Source: CAZZKG01 sp964654825 (GTDB lineage: Bacteria > Gemmatimonadota > CAZMKB01). Taken from it: 21,523 bases of DNA. Positions 7,909 to 15,985 of the stretch are shown here, piece after piece; position 1 is the first letter of the stretch, and every line of letters starts with the position of its first letter. Under the pieces are notes generated by a model. That model was not told where the DNA came from. It ran no database searches and saw only the letters and a list, made by a program, of their open reading frames with translations. Both the position numbers and the translations under genes were made by a program. The DNA lies in NCBI GenBank assembly GCA_964654825.1, contig CAZZKG010000057.1, positions 1 through 21,523 of the forward strand. The letters are read 5' to 3'.

Positions 7909-8208
7909 TCAGGCTGATATGCCGACGGATGGGGGACCGCGGATGAGGAAAGATGCGGGGAGCCGCAGTGCTGGCGGTTCCGGTACGGTAACCACGGCAG
8001 CGACAGAGAATTCTTCATAAGCTATTAGATTTACCGACGGCAAGAGGGTATCAGCGTGGAACTCCTGTCGGGCGAGACAGATCGGACAGTTTTCATTCTC
8101 GAACCTCTTATGTGAGGAGTGGACCGAGACGAGAACGATTACAATAAAAAGGGCTGATGTGACGAGGAGGGCCGGGAGGATCCCTTTTCTGTGTCGATAA
8201 TTGTGCAC
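7909..8208 (-). CDS. Small one-pass membrane protein with CPxC motif, first gene of metal operon
   Basis: This 99-residue protein has a basic N-terminus, one membrane segment (about 11-29), then an outside-facing part with CPICLA (C41, C44), nearby H33 and H51, and a C-terminal IRGPPS (89-94). Small proteins with a CPxC pair and an R(A/G)PP ending occur near metal-transport genes, so a role in metal handling or sensing at the membrane is plausible, but no function is established. The start is GTG at 8208 with AAAGG six bases ahead. A promoter with an extended -10 lies about 47 bases upstream, so this is the leading gene of the operon. Cytosine-rich flanking genes do not show another start. 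Confidence 0.65.
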   Translation of the reverse strand: MHNYRHRKGILPALLVTSALFIVIVLVSVHSSHKRFENENCPICLARQEFHADTLLPSVNLIAYEEFSVAAVVTVPEPPALRLPASFLIRGPPSVGISA

Positions 8209-8254
8209 TGATGACCTTTACCTGTTTGTGAGTCGATCTCTGTATTTCAGAAGC

Positions 8255-8263
8255 ATTATACCA
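8255..8263 (-). promoter_or_regulatory. Extended -10 promoter of the metal-uptake operon
   Basis: On the minus strand the bases read TGGTATAAT, a perfect TATAAT with the TGN extension. The -35 area at the usual distance (about 8278-8283, GGAACT) is poor, as is common with extended -10 promoters. Transcription would begin near 8248 and leave a leader of about 40 bases before the GTG at 8208. I found no clear Zur or MntR box, although the short leader could hold one that I do not recognise. Confidence 0.6.
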
Positions 8264-8294
8264 CTTTTGGAGTCAGAAGTTCCTTCCTTATTAT

Positions 8295-8311
8295 CGATTC
8301 CACAGGAATCG
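8295..8311. repeat. Perfect inverted repeat between GTPase stop and operon promoter
   Basis: CGATTCC (8295-8301), ACA, GGAATCG (8305-8311): two perfect 7-base arms. It lies seven bases beyond the GTPase stop codon and about 32 bases upstream of the -10 of the next operon. It may be a short 3' hairpin of the GTPase transcript or a binding site for a dimeric regulator of the metal operon. There is no T tract, so a normal terminator is unlikely. Confidence 0.45.
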
Positions 8312-8317
8312 GAAAAG

Positions 8318-9313
8318 TCAGGTGTGCAGCTCGATGACGTCCCCGTCTTCCAGGACATATTCTTTCTGGACATTCTGACCCTCGAACTTCCCGGATCCCC
8401 AGACTCTGGCGAATTTGAGATTCCCTACAAAATCACGATGCACTTCCTGTGCCAGGCCGAGGACCGTACTCCCCGATGAAAGGACATACGGCCGGTCGAG
8501 ATCGGCTTTTTTGCCCGGTACCTTCGTGTACACCCTGATCAGCTCGAGGAACTCGAATAGTCTCCGTGACAATCGAGGGATCAGTTCGTCGTTGTAACAG
8601 GAGTAGGGTAAGACCTCGAACCGGCCCCTGAGCTCATCGGACAGGATTTCGAATCGGTCCTGGCCGCCGTCCAGGTCCACCCGGTTTGCGACAACAAGGG
8701 CTTTTTTGTAAGCGATCGGGCTCCATTCGTCGATTTCGGGAACATCGAAACCGACGAGTGAAACCTTCCGCTCACCCAGCTTCGTGACAATCATCTCCAC
8801 ATCTTTAAGCGGTTCAGTGCTGACATCAACCACGAGGAGGATCGCGTCACAGTTCCTCATGAGACTCACCGCCCAGGGTTCGAGGTAATCGGCCGTCACA
8901 GGAGGCAGATCGACGAGCTGGATCTGGATGTCTTCGAAAGGCATCATGGCAGGCAGCGGTTTGGTCGTGGTATGAGGATAATCGGCGACTTCCGGAGTGG
9001 CATTGGTAATCGATTCGATCAGGGACGATTTTCCGGCATTCGGGGGTCCGATGAGAAGCACCTGTGCCGCACCTTCCCGATCGATCGAATCCATACCCGA
9101 TTTTCTGCGACCACCCTTCGTCTTCCTGATATCCGCTTCTTCTTTGTGTTTCGCTATCCTCTTTTTGAGATCAGCCTGAAGCTTGTCGGTGCCCTTGTGT
9201 TTGGGCATGATCGCAAGCATCTCTTTCAACACCTGGATCTTGTCATCGGGTGATCTGGCAGCCCGGTACCGCTTCTCGGCTTCGTAATAATCGGGAGGCA
9301 GGTTCGCCGGCAT
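8318..9313 (-). CDS. DRG/Obg-like GTPase with C-terminal TGS domain
   Basis: This 331-residue cytoplasmic GTP-binding protein resembles the DRG/Rbg branch of the Obg superfamily, whose members act with ribosomes or tRNA-related processes. An N-terminal helical, basic stretch (1-75) precedes the G domain: P-loop GPPNAGKSS (89-97), a Thr-rich switch (HTTTKP, 114-119), G3 DLPP (135-138) in place of the usual DxPG, and G4 NRVD (210-213). The last 55 residues form a TGS domain (VLSSGSTVLGLAQEVH... to DVIELHT). The start at 9313 has GAGGTGA six bases ahead. It stands apart from both flanking operons, with about 147 bases upstream and 109 downstream. Its precise cellular role is not known; the family assignment is firm. 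Confidence 0.85.
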   Translation of the reverse strand: MPANLPPDYYEAEKRYRAARSPDDKIQVLKEMLAIMPKHKGTDKLQADLKKRIAKHKEEADIRKTKGGRRKSGMDSIDREGAAQVLLIGPPNAGKSSLIESITNATPEVADYPHTTTKPLPAMMPFEDIQIQLVDLPPVTADYLEPWAVSLMRNCDAILLVVDVSTEPLKDVEMIVTKLGERKVSLVGFDVPEIDEWSPIAYKKALVVANRVDLDGGQDRFEILSDELRGRFEVLPYSCYNDELIPRLSRRLFEFLELIRVYTKVPGKKADLDRPYVLSSGSTVLGLAQEVHRDFVGNLKFARVWGSGKFEGQNVQKEYVLEDGDVIELHT

Positions 9314-9460
9314 TTCACATCACCTCATCACAGTGGGGAAGAGACCCACGTTTTTTCCATAATTTTCAACCAACAAGCGGGGAGGTAACAGGTAAAGACC
9401 CTCGGTCGATTCTTTATAACAACACCGCTGTTTCTATTTTATATGATGACGGGGGTTTCG

Positions 9461-10498
9461 TCAAGCGAGAGCAGTGCGGGCCACTTCGAGAGGTACCGAG
9501 TTCAGCGTGTGCCAGAAGAGGATGTTTTCACCCCTGCCCCAGCCTTCCCGGGCTCTCCCGATGAGACAGGCCATCGCCTTTGCGGTGTAAGTCGTATCCA
9601 GGGTGATCCCCTCCTCAGCTTCTACGATCCGGGCTGCTTCTAGCCCTTCAGGTGTTGCCACACCGTACCCACTGCCGGCGAAGCCGCCGTCGACATTGAT
9701 ATGATCCCGTGTGACCTTGACCGGCATTTTTCCGCTTCCGTCGGTAACGATCCTCACCGCGGCCCCGGCGAGAGTCCTGGTCACAAAAGCATTTGAAAAA
9801 ATCCGCGCGGCTACCCGGACACCTAGGATTCGGCACTTCTTCTCCGCCATCGCCGCACCCGCAGCAAGCCCCGCGGCTGTCCCGCCGGTTCCGTGGGGGA
9901 GAACGATCACATCGGGTAGAGGCACCAGACCCGCATCTACCTGCTCGAGGAGTTCGAAGTAAGCGTTGACGTATCCGAGGATGCTCGTCGAGGATGTTCC
10001 ACCGGGCGGGAGAATGACGAGACGTCTGGCCGGAGTCCTTGTGAGGTAATTCTTCACCAGCTTTGGAATGAGAAACACAGGCCCTGAGAGCACCTCTACA
10101 TTGTTGGACAGGTCCATCTCGAGGGAAACGGCATCATCATTCGCGACCACACCCTTCATCCTGAAAAGCAGTAGATGGAATCCAAGCCCCAGCACCCGGG
10201 CGTAGACAGCACAGGCGAGTGTCCAGTTGGAAGAAATGGGGCCGTAGGCCTTGACCGTTACGCTTTTCTGTCCGGAGAGCCCGGCAAGCAGGTACTCGAG
10301 TTTCCTCACCTTGTTCCCACCATGCAGCTCTCCGCTTGTATCATCCCTCTTTATCCATAGGGACCGGAAACCGAGACGCTTCTCGAGATTCCTGAGCCTC
10401 TCGACGCCGGTGGGAAACACCCCGAGCGAAACGTGTTCAACTCTCCGGGCAAGGTCCGGATACATCGAAAACAGCGGGTGATCTTCTACAGTGGCCAT
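9461..10498 (-). CDS. PLP enzyme of the D-cysteine desulfhydrase/ACC deaminase family
   Basis: This 345-residue fold-type II PLP enzyme belongs to the group that includes D-cysteine desulfhydrase and 1-aminocyclopropane-1-carboxylate deaminase. The PLP-binding lysine is K63 in GGNKVRKLEYL, with WIKRDDTSG just ahead. The phosphate-binding loop is probably LPHGTGGTAAGL (about 205-216). Residues that separate the two activities cannot be judged safely by eye. It overlaps the FAD-oxidase gene by 13 bases and is the last gene of the cassette, so it may be acting on an amino acid or amino-lipid in a pathway rather than in general cysteine metabolism. The substrate is open. Confidence 0.82.
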   Translation of the reverse strand: MATVEDHPLFSMYPDLARRVEHVSLGVFPTGVERLRNLEKRLGFRSLWIKRDDTSGELHGGNKVRKLEYLLAGLSGQKSVTVKAYGPISSNWTLACAVYARVLGLGFHLLLFRMKGVVANDDAVSLEMDLSNNVEVLSGPVFLIPKLVKNYLTRTPARRLVILPPGGTSSTSILGYVNAYFELLEQVDAGLVPLPDVIVLPHGTGGTAAGLAAGAAMAEKKCRILGVRVAARIFSNAFVTRTLAGAAVRIVTDGSGKMPVKVTRDHINVDGGFAGSGYGVATPEGLEAARIVEAEEGITLDTTYTAKAMACLIGRAREGWGRGENILFWHTLNSVPLEVARTALA

Positions 10499-11937
10499 TT
10501 TCCGGGATTCATGATCCTGTTGGGATCCATCAGACTGCTGATACCGTTCATGAGCTTTCTAAATGCAGGGTCCATTCTCTCTGCGAGTAGCCGGTAGGCC
10601 CATGCCGGAGTTTTGTAGGGTATGAATCCGAGCTCGACTACCTTGTCGAAGAGCTCCCGATTGAGCCGCCGCACTCTGCCGACCTCTTTCGGGTCACTTT
10701 TGTCGAACATCATGATGAACCTGAGAACGATGTAGTGTCCGCCCCACATCGGCCTCGAGACGACTATCGGGGGCATTCCGTTTTTCCGGAGCGTGTCCAT
10801 CCCGAGCTTGACACCCTCGGCCCACCCCGACACGGGTCCGTAGGTCCCGAGCCAGGTCAAACCCTCGCCTTCGTGGTCGATGAGAAAATCGAGCCTCGTC
10901 GGGAAATCGGCGAACCGGGAAAACGACGGCTCGATCTTCACCAGATCCTTCACATTGAGAGGGAGTTCAACCGCCATCCCCTGGCTCTTGAGTCCCGATA
11001 CGATCTCCTCGAGGTACGAGAATTTCTCGTTTCTGATTGCTTCCCTGTCCGAGGAGGCAGAGACGTACACGAAGAAGAGCGGTTCGGCGGGATCACGATA
11101 GAGGGGTTTATTCGTGCCGAAGAGGAGCTTACCCAGCGGCCAGGAGAGGATACCGAGATCGTCGGGAATTTCGGTTTTTCCGAGTCCGGTGAAGAGGCGC
11201 TCGGTGACATCGAAGTCATTGCAGAGGATGAAGTACCGTTCTTCGAACCGTGGCTTCGGCCACAGCTGGATTGCCCCCTTGGTGACCACTCCGGTGGTCC
11301 CGAACGCGTTCACGAACAGCGATGAGAGATGCGGGAGCGGCGGCTCACCGTGCCAGCTCTCTACCACAGCCGACGAACCGGTGCGCACGACCTCTCCCCC
11401 GGGCAGAACTGCTTCGAGACCGTTGATCCAACGGCTCATCGATCCGTAGCGGAACGAGAGGTTGACGAGCCCGTCCATGAGGCAGTTTGCAAGAACCGAC
11501 ACGTCCGGCGGCGCGAGAGAGTAACCGAATCTCAACTCGGGATGGTTCTTCTCCAGATGGGTGTGCACGTCTTCCTGGGTGACGCCTGGCTCGATGACCA
11601 TGTAAAGATCCCGGGGATTGACCTCGAGTATCCTGTTCATCCTTCTCAGGTCCAAGAGAAGCCCGCCGCGCTCGGGGATCGCGAGCCCGCCCAGGTTCGT
11701 GTTGTAGACCCGCGGAACGACCGGTACCTTCAACTCATCGGCAACCGCTAGGCACTTCGAGACATGCTCTGTAGTTTCCGGAAAAACCACGATCTCCGGC
11801 GGGTGAGGATCATTCTCTGTTGTGTCCGAGGCATACTCGATGAGGGTAGCACCGGCGGTCTCTACCGAATCGTCTCCCACGATCCCGGTTAGCCGGTCCC
11901 GCAATTCCTCAAGTCTGCTGTCCTCGATTTTGTCCAT
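10486..11937 (-). CDS. GlcD/VAO-type FAD-linked oxidase
   Basis: This 483-residue flavoprotein has the PCMH-type FAD-binding fold and the C-terminal cap of the glycolate oxidase/vanillyl-alcohol oxidase/4-cresol dehydrogenase group. The FAD-binding region spans about 45-225, with ADELKVPVVPRVYNTNLGG for the loop that holds the pyrophosphate, VIEPGVT, and NAFGTTGVVTKGAIQLWP near 208-225. The C-terminus shows the family ending LMDPNRIMNPGKW. No obvious His for covalent FAD attachment stands out at the usual place. The enzyme would oxidise an alcohol, hydroxy acid or phenolic substrate. Its start lies four bases after the SCP2-like gene stop, and the GGGAG site sits inside the end of that gene. 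The substrate is unknown. Confidence 0.83.
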   Translation of the reverse strand: MDKIEDSRLEELRDRLTGIVGDDSVETAGATLIEYASDTTENDPHPPEIVVFPETTEHVSKCLAVADELKVPVVPRVYNTNLGGLAIPERGGLLLDLRRMNRILEVNPRDLYMVIEPGVTQEDVHTHLEKNHPELRFGYSLAPPDVSVLANCLMDGLVNLSFRYGSMSRWINGLEAVLPGGEVVRTGSSAVVESWHGEPPLPHLSSLFVNAFGTTGVVTKGAIQLWPKPRFEERYFILCNDFDVTERLFTGLGKTEIPDDLGILSWPLGKLLFGTNKPLYRDPAEPLFFVYVSASSDREAIRNEKFSYLEEIVSGLKSQGMAVELPLNVKDLVKIEPSFSRFADFPTRLDFLIDHEGEGLTWLGTYGPVSGWAEGVKLGMDTLRKNGMPPIVVSRPMWGGHYIVLRFIMMFDKSDPKEVGRVRRLNRELFDKVVELGFIPYKTPAWAYRLLAERMDPAFRKLMNGISSLMDPNRIMNPGKWPL

Positions 11938-11941
11938 ATTA

Positions 11942-12358
11942 CTACTCCCGGCGGCTTTTCGGTATTCTGAGCAGCCCGAGCATCCTGAGCGCGCCGATCA
12001 GGTTTCCCCCAACCCTGATCTCACCCTTGAGGTATGGAAGTACCACACCTCCTCCGAGGAGGACCCGCAGCAGGCTGTTTAGGTCCCCTTCGACGGTTAT
12101 CCCAGGCTTTTCTTTACAGATGGGACTCACACAGATCCCATCACCACTCCTGTATATGAAAGCCTCCATACCCCCGGCTTTCACCCCCACACCTCTCTCG
12201 AAACAGCTGGAAAGATGTGCTCCGGTCTTCCCCCCACTGTTCTTTTTAAGCAGGCTCCTGAGAAAGTAACAGGTGAGATTGGCCTTTTCCTCATCCTCGA
12301 TCCAGACATCTTGCTCTGCCGGGCTTTTCCCCGCGCCTAAACCCGATTCCTGAACCAT
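11942..12358 (-). CDS. SCP2-like (sterol carrier protein 2 fold) protein
   Basis: This 138-residue protein has no signal peptide. Its second half has the pattern of SCP2-type lipid-binding domains: a short beta stretch (GGMEAFIYRSGDGICVSP), then EGDLNSLLRVLLGG, and an L-x-G-x-I-x-V-x-G motif (YLKGEIRVGGNLIGALRML) near the C-terminus. SCP2 domains bind lipids, sterols or hydrophobic thioesters. The N-terminal third is poorly conserved-looking and contains four Cys (C30, C52, C75, C81) spread along the chain. The ATG at 12358 lies inside the SDR gene (22-base overlap), so it is coupled to that gene. The assignment rests on pattern only. Confidence 0.6.
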   Translation of the reverse strand: MVQESGLGAGKSPAEQDVWIEDEEKANLTCYFLRSLLKKNSGGKTGAHLSSCFERGVGVKAGGMEAFIYRSGDGICVSPICKEKPGITVEGDLNSLLRVLLGGGVVLPYLKGEIRVGGNLIGALRMLGLLRIPKSRRE

Positions 12359-13332
12359 CGCACCGTCCTTTCGAGAACTTCCCGGTATGGTTTGTGTGTG
12401 TATCCCAACTCATCCCGGGCCTTCGAGATGTCGTAGTATCCGTACCTGCCAATATATGTCCGCGCATTCCTGAAAGTAAAGAGCGGCGGTTTGCCGGTGA
12501 AGCGGGAAATGTTCTCGAGCAGAAGCCCCGCAGCCATGGCCATACCTCTGCCAAGCCTGATCCGCGGCGCCGACCGGCCGGTAATCTCTGCGAGAGTCTT
12601 CATCAGATCGAGAACACTGATGTTGTCACCGCCGATGATGTAACGCTCGCCGTCTCTCCCTCGTTCCCCGGCAAGCAGGTGACCGCTGGCAACGTCATCG
12701 ACGTCGACGATGTTGGCGCCACCCTCGTAATAGACCGGAGAACCCAGCTTCACAAACTGCCTGACGAGGGAGTTCGACGGAGTCGGTTTGAAGTCTCCCG
12801 GCCCGAGCACGAGTCCCGGATTGATAACACACATGTGTATCCCGAGCCGTTTCGCCATCTCCCGGGCAGCCGTTTCCGAATCGGTTTTCGCGATGACGTA
12901 CGCGGGAGCGGTACGGTCCTCATTGAAATCCTCCTCGGTCAGCAAGCCTTCAGAGGATCTGCTAAGCCCGATGGCGGCGGTTGAGCTGGTATAGATTATC
13001 TTCTTCACCCCCGCTTCGGCACTCTCGCTCACCACGTTCCGGGACCCTTCGATCGCCGTCCTTAGAATCACCGAGTTATCCCGCGCCCACAGCGCGAATA
13101 CCGCCGCTGCGTGGTAGACGACGCCGCACCCCTCCACGGCACACTTCACCGAATCGCGGTCGAGCACATCACCGTACACCAGCTGGACGGACAGACCCTC
13201 GAGCCCGCGAAGGTCGCCGGTAGGACGCACGAAGGCCCGCACGGCCTTCCCCTTTTCGATGAGTTGTCGGACGATGTGAGAGCCAATGTGTCCATTCGCA
13301 CCGGTCACGAGGGTGAGATCTCTGACGTTCAT
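12337..13332 (-). CDS. Extended SDR, NAD-dependent epimerase/reductase (HpnA-like)
   Basis: This 331-residue Rossmann-fold enzyme has VTGANGHIGSH (G11, G14, G17) at its N-terminus and the catalytic YxxxK (Y145, K149, in PAYVIAKTDSE) with a Ser/Thr-rich TSSTAAIG about 30 residues before it. The stretches RFVRPTGDLRGL-type (about 35-45), NPGLVLGPGD and ERYIIGGDNISVLDLM match the hopanoid-associated sugar epimerase (HpnA) and dihydroflavonol-reductase branch of extended SDRs. A 3-beta-hydroxysteroid dehydrogenase-like activity is an alternative. It shares ATGA with the TPR gene (13332-13329). The neighbours favour a lipid-related or glycolipid-related substrate, but that is inference. A cofactor choice of NAD or NADP cannot be made. 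Confidence 0.8.
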   Translation of the reverse strand: MNVRDLTLVTGANGHIGSHIVRQLIEKGKAVRAFVRPTGDLRGLEGLSVQLVYGDVLDRDSVKCAVEGCGVVYHAAAVFALWARDNSVILRTAIEGSRNVVSESAEAGVKKIIYTSSTAAIGLSRSSEGLLTEEDFNEDRTAPAYVIAKTDSETAAREMAKRLGIHMCVINPGLVLGPGDFKPTPSNSLVRQFVKLGSPVYYEGGANIVDVDDVASGHLLAGERGRDGERYIIGGDNISVLDLMKTLAEITGRSAPRIRLGRGMAMAAGLLLENISRFTGKPPLFTFRNARTYIGRYGYYDISKARDELGYTHKPYREVLERTVRWFRNRV

Positions 13333-14414
13333 TTTCCACTCAACCTGTCCACGCCGAGCAGAGCAGGTTTGAAACCGGGATCCATGGCGAGGGCTCTCCG
13401 GTACAGCTCGATAGCTTCCGATTTTTTTTCGAACTTCTCGAGATACCGGCCCACTTTGGTGAAAAGGATCGGGTTGGCCATCCCTCCGGCAACGGCCTTG
13501 CGGTACTGTTCGAAGGCTTCCCTTCCCCTGCCCTGTTTTTCCAGAACCACTCCGAGGTTGAAATGGGCAAGGGTCGTTTCCTCGTTGCGTTCGATGAGCC
13601 CTCTCAGAATATCTTCTGCTCCTGCGGCATCACCCTGTTTGAAAATTGCATTCGCAAGATTGATGTTAACCCTGGGTTCATCGGGGTGCTCCCGGGACAG
13701 CTCCTCCAGCAGAGCGACCGCCGCTGCCTGATCCCCCATGTTGATGTAGGCAGCACTGAGGTTGATCCAGCCCTCGACATTCTCCGGATAGATGGAGAGA
13801 AATTTACGGTACGCTTCTACCGCTTTCGCGTAATCTCCCGCAGCCTGGTAAGCGGAACCCTCCATGAGGGATATCGCTCGAAGCCCGGGCACCGAAGTTC
13901 TGACCCTGCCATAATAGAGAAGCGCCTCCTCAACTCTCCCGGCCGTCTGCAGGCCGGCACCTGCGAGGAACTGGTTCACCGGGTCATCGGGCGATTCTTG
14001 CGCAGCCCGGATGCGGTCTTCGAGCTCTTCGGGTGTACACTCGCCGCTCAACGCGCTGAGAAGCAGGAGTACTGCATTCTGTGCTTCCTTGCTTTGAAAC
14101 TCGCCGTCTGCTTCGATAAACTTTCGCAAGCCCTGGGCGGCCCGGTGCTGCTCGACGTAGAACGAGGCGATGTTCTGGAGGTAGGGCTCGTTGTCCCTCC
14201 CTTCGAAGAGCAGTCTGTCCCAGTAGGTGACAGCCTCATCTATCTGTTCCATACTGACGAGGAGTAGTGCGGTGTTATTGAGAGCCTTCGAGTATCCGGG
14301 ATCCAGCTCAATCGCACGCTTGTAATATGAAAGGGTGGCTTCGCGGTCTCCTTTCTGTAATGCATAGAAGCCGAGCTGGAAAGCCACCCAGGGATCCTCT
14401 GACCCCAGATCATA
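13329..14414 (-). CDS. TPR-repeat protein or TPR domain, 5' end hidden by gap
   Basis: The visible part, about 361 codons to the gap edge, is built almost entirely of tetratricopeptide repeats of about 34 residues, roughly nine in all; LSYYKRAIELDPGYSKALNN and EAFEQYRKAVA are typical repeat pieces. Such superhelices hold protein partners. The frame is open up to the N gap (codons for YDLGSEDPWVAFQ lie at the edge), so the GTG at 14387 is probably internal and not the real start. It may be the C-terminal domain of the membrane protein across the gap, or a separate gene. It overlaps the SDR gene by four bases. Confidence 0.8.
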   Translation of the reverse strand, partial: YDLGSEDPWVAFQLGFYALQKGDREATLSYYKRAIELDPGYSKALNNTALLLVSMEQIDEAVTYWDRLLFEGRDNEPYLQNIASFYVEQHRAAQGLRKFIEADGEFQSKEAQNAVLLLLSALSGECTPEELEDRIRAAQESPDDPVNQFLAGAGLQTAGRVEEALLYYGRVRTSVPGLRAISLMEGSAYQAAGDYAKAVEAYRKFLSIYPENVEGWINLSAAYINMGDQAAAVALLEELSREHPDEPRVNINLANAIFKQGDAAGAEDILRGLIERNEETTLAHFNLGVVLEKQGRGREAFEQYRKAVAGGMANPILFTKVGRYLEKFEKKSEAIELYRRALAMDPGFKPALLGVDRLSGK

Positions 14415-14514
14415 NNNNNNNNNNNNNNNNNNNNNNNNNNNNNNNNNNNNNNNNNNNNNNNNNNNNNNNNNNNNNNNNNNNNNNNNNNNNNNNNNNNNNN
14501 NNNNNNNNNNNNNN
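14415..14514. other. Assembly gap of 100 N between membrane protein and TPR region
   Basis: A second run of exactly 100 N, again a placeholder. As written, the upstream and downstream frames do not match: they would fuse only if the true gap length leaves remainder 2 on division by 3, whereas 100 leaves 1. Whether there is one gene or two cannot be decided here. Confidence 0.95.
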
Positions 14515-15949
14515 TACCCACGGCGATGAGCTTCCCCGGGAGAAGAAGACCAGCCGTGGTGATGGCGACAGCACCCGGCAGATGTACGATGAGCCCTTTC
14601 CCGTAGATATTTCTTTCACCGTCCTCGTTTCGGATTTTGAGAATGTCAGTGAGAAAAAACACTACGAATACCGTGAGAGAGAGAAAGACGGGGAATACGC
14701 TGGGAGTGAGATTGCCTGCCAGGATGGTGAATCCGAGGAGGAAACTCGCGACTGATCCTGCGGCGGTGACGAGAGAGCTCACGACCGGAATACGGAACGC
14801 AGAAAAAGGAGAGACACGTCCAACCACTTCGAGGAAGAGGAGTACAGCAATCCAGACGAGGACAGGGTAACTCACCGCAGCCGTGAACACCAGTGAAATG
14901 ATGAGTGAGATGAGAATGACATCCCGGGGATCATAATCCAGGTCGGTGTCTTCGATTGCTCCGCGCCTCCTCGAGGAAACCATCCTGAGGGCGTGAGCGA
15001 AGAGAACGACACCCAGAAGCGACAGGGACACCACCTTCACAATCAGCAGATCCCTGATATTACCCGAAATATCATAGAGCGGCGTCGAGGGCAGAAACAT
15101 CCGCCACCCGGCAACGAGGCCGAAACCGGCCATCAGTAGATAGTGGACATACCGCAGCCAATCGAGACTCAGGATCAGTTTCCATACCTTTCGTGAATTC
15201 TGGATGACGAGCCAGATGGTGAAAAGGGAAGAAACCAGGACAAGCTGGTAGGGTGCCAGGGCTGCGACAACCGCCTGTGAGAAGTTCTCGAAGAAATAAC
15301 TGTCCTGGAAGACCAGCGTCCGTGAGTCGAGGATCCGGGGTGTGATGAGCGAACTCACCGCGATGTAGAGTGTCGGGAGAGCGAAGAAACAGAACGAGAA
15401 GAATGAAATGACGAACGGAGTCAAGAGCGTCCGCACGACACTCCTCGATTTTATGAAAACGTAGGCCGCCGAGAGGACGCAGGCGAGCGTAATTTCCAGT
15501 CTGATTCCGACGGTGGTGCCCTTCAGTTTGACGAACGGATTACAGAAGTTGACGTATGTCCACCAGAACCTGCCTTTCTCATAGCTGACATACCCGATTG
15601 TTTTCCGTTCACCACCACCACCAGCCGACATAACCAGATCGAGAACGGGCGGGATCAAGATGAGCAACCAGAGATACAGCATGAGTCTCGATATTTTCTC
15701 GATTCGCTCTCCCGAGCAGAGGGAGAGCAGTACGGTCAGCATGAGAAACGCGATGAGGAAATTGAAGGGGTAGTGCACCACGTATGTTCCGAGCGGCTCT
15801 AACGTACCGGTGCTCGAGAACGATTCGAGCAGATTTCGGATGGTGATGATCGAGAAGAAAAGAAGGAGGAACGTCCGGAAGGATATTCCCTTATCTTCGA
15901 GGCGAGACCAGAGGCTCATACCCCGCTGCCAGATATTCTGTATGAGCAT
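14515..15949 (-). CDS. Polytopic membrane protein, first gene of the cassette (3' end in gap)
   Basis: The first 478 residues are visible. They contain about twelve or more hydrophobic segments, for example near 24-40, 62-78, 88-108, 150-168, 174-200, 226-250, 268-286, 300-322, 344-375, 385-412, 416-436 and 455-472. The second half faintly resembles UbiA-type prenyltransferases: LTDILKIRNEDGERN...HLPG sits where these have DxxDxxxD...TLP, but the middle acid is Lys (K438), so an active enzyme of that kind is doubtful. The loop SAGGGGERK (108-116) and EDTDLDYDPRD (333-343) are notable hydrophilic parts. The start ATG at 15949 follows GGAGGAG. Any reading past the gap in this frame is a shadow of the TPR frame. 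No function is recognised. Confidence 0.7.
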
Positions 15950-15972
15950 ATATTCCTGCTCCTCCGGAATTG

Positions 15973-15985
15973 TTATCAGTGATAA
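15973..15985. promoter_or_regulatory. Palindromic candidate operator over the -10 and start site
   Basis: TTATCA-G-TGATAA is a perfect 6-1-6 palindrome. It overlaps the -10 element by four bases and covers the expected start of transcription, the position where a repressor would block a strong promoter. The regulator is not encoded in view. A chance palindrome in A/T-rich promoter DNA is possible. Confidence 0.5.

Noticed and set aside
9440..9465. Possible terminator just past the PLP-enzyme stop (TGACG/CGTCA with A/T-rich DNA after it)
   Set aside because: The stem is only five base pairs and no clear T run follows, so I do not call a terminator.
10735..11325. Long plus-strand open frame of 196 codons
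   Set aside because: It lies antisense inside the FAD-oxidase gene, which has clear family motifs; the antisense product shows no domain and has biased composition.
13563..14267. Plus-strand open frame of 234 codons
   Set aside because: Antisense to the TPR repeats; repetitive G+C-rich coding DNA often leaves long open frames on the other strand.
14240..14414. Apparent C-terminal tail of the membrane protein after the N gap, reading MIWGQRIPGW and onward
   Set aside because: It is the DNA of the TPR repeats read in another frame; its composition (Ser, Arg, Pro, His) is that of a shadow, and the TPR frame there is clearly real.
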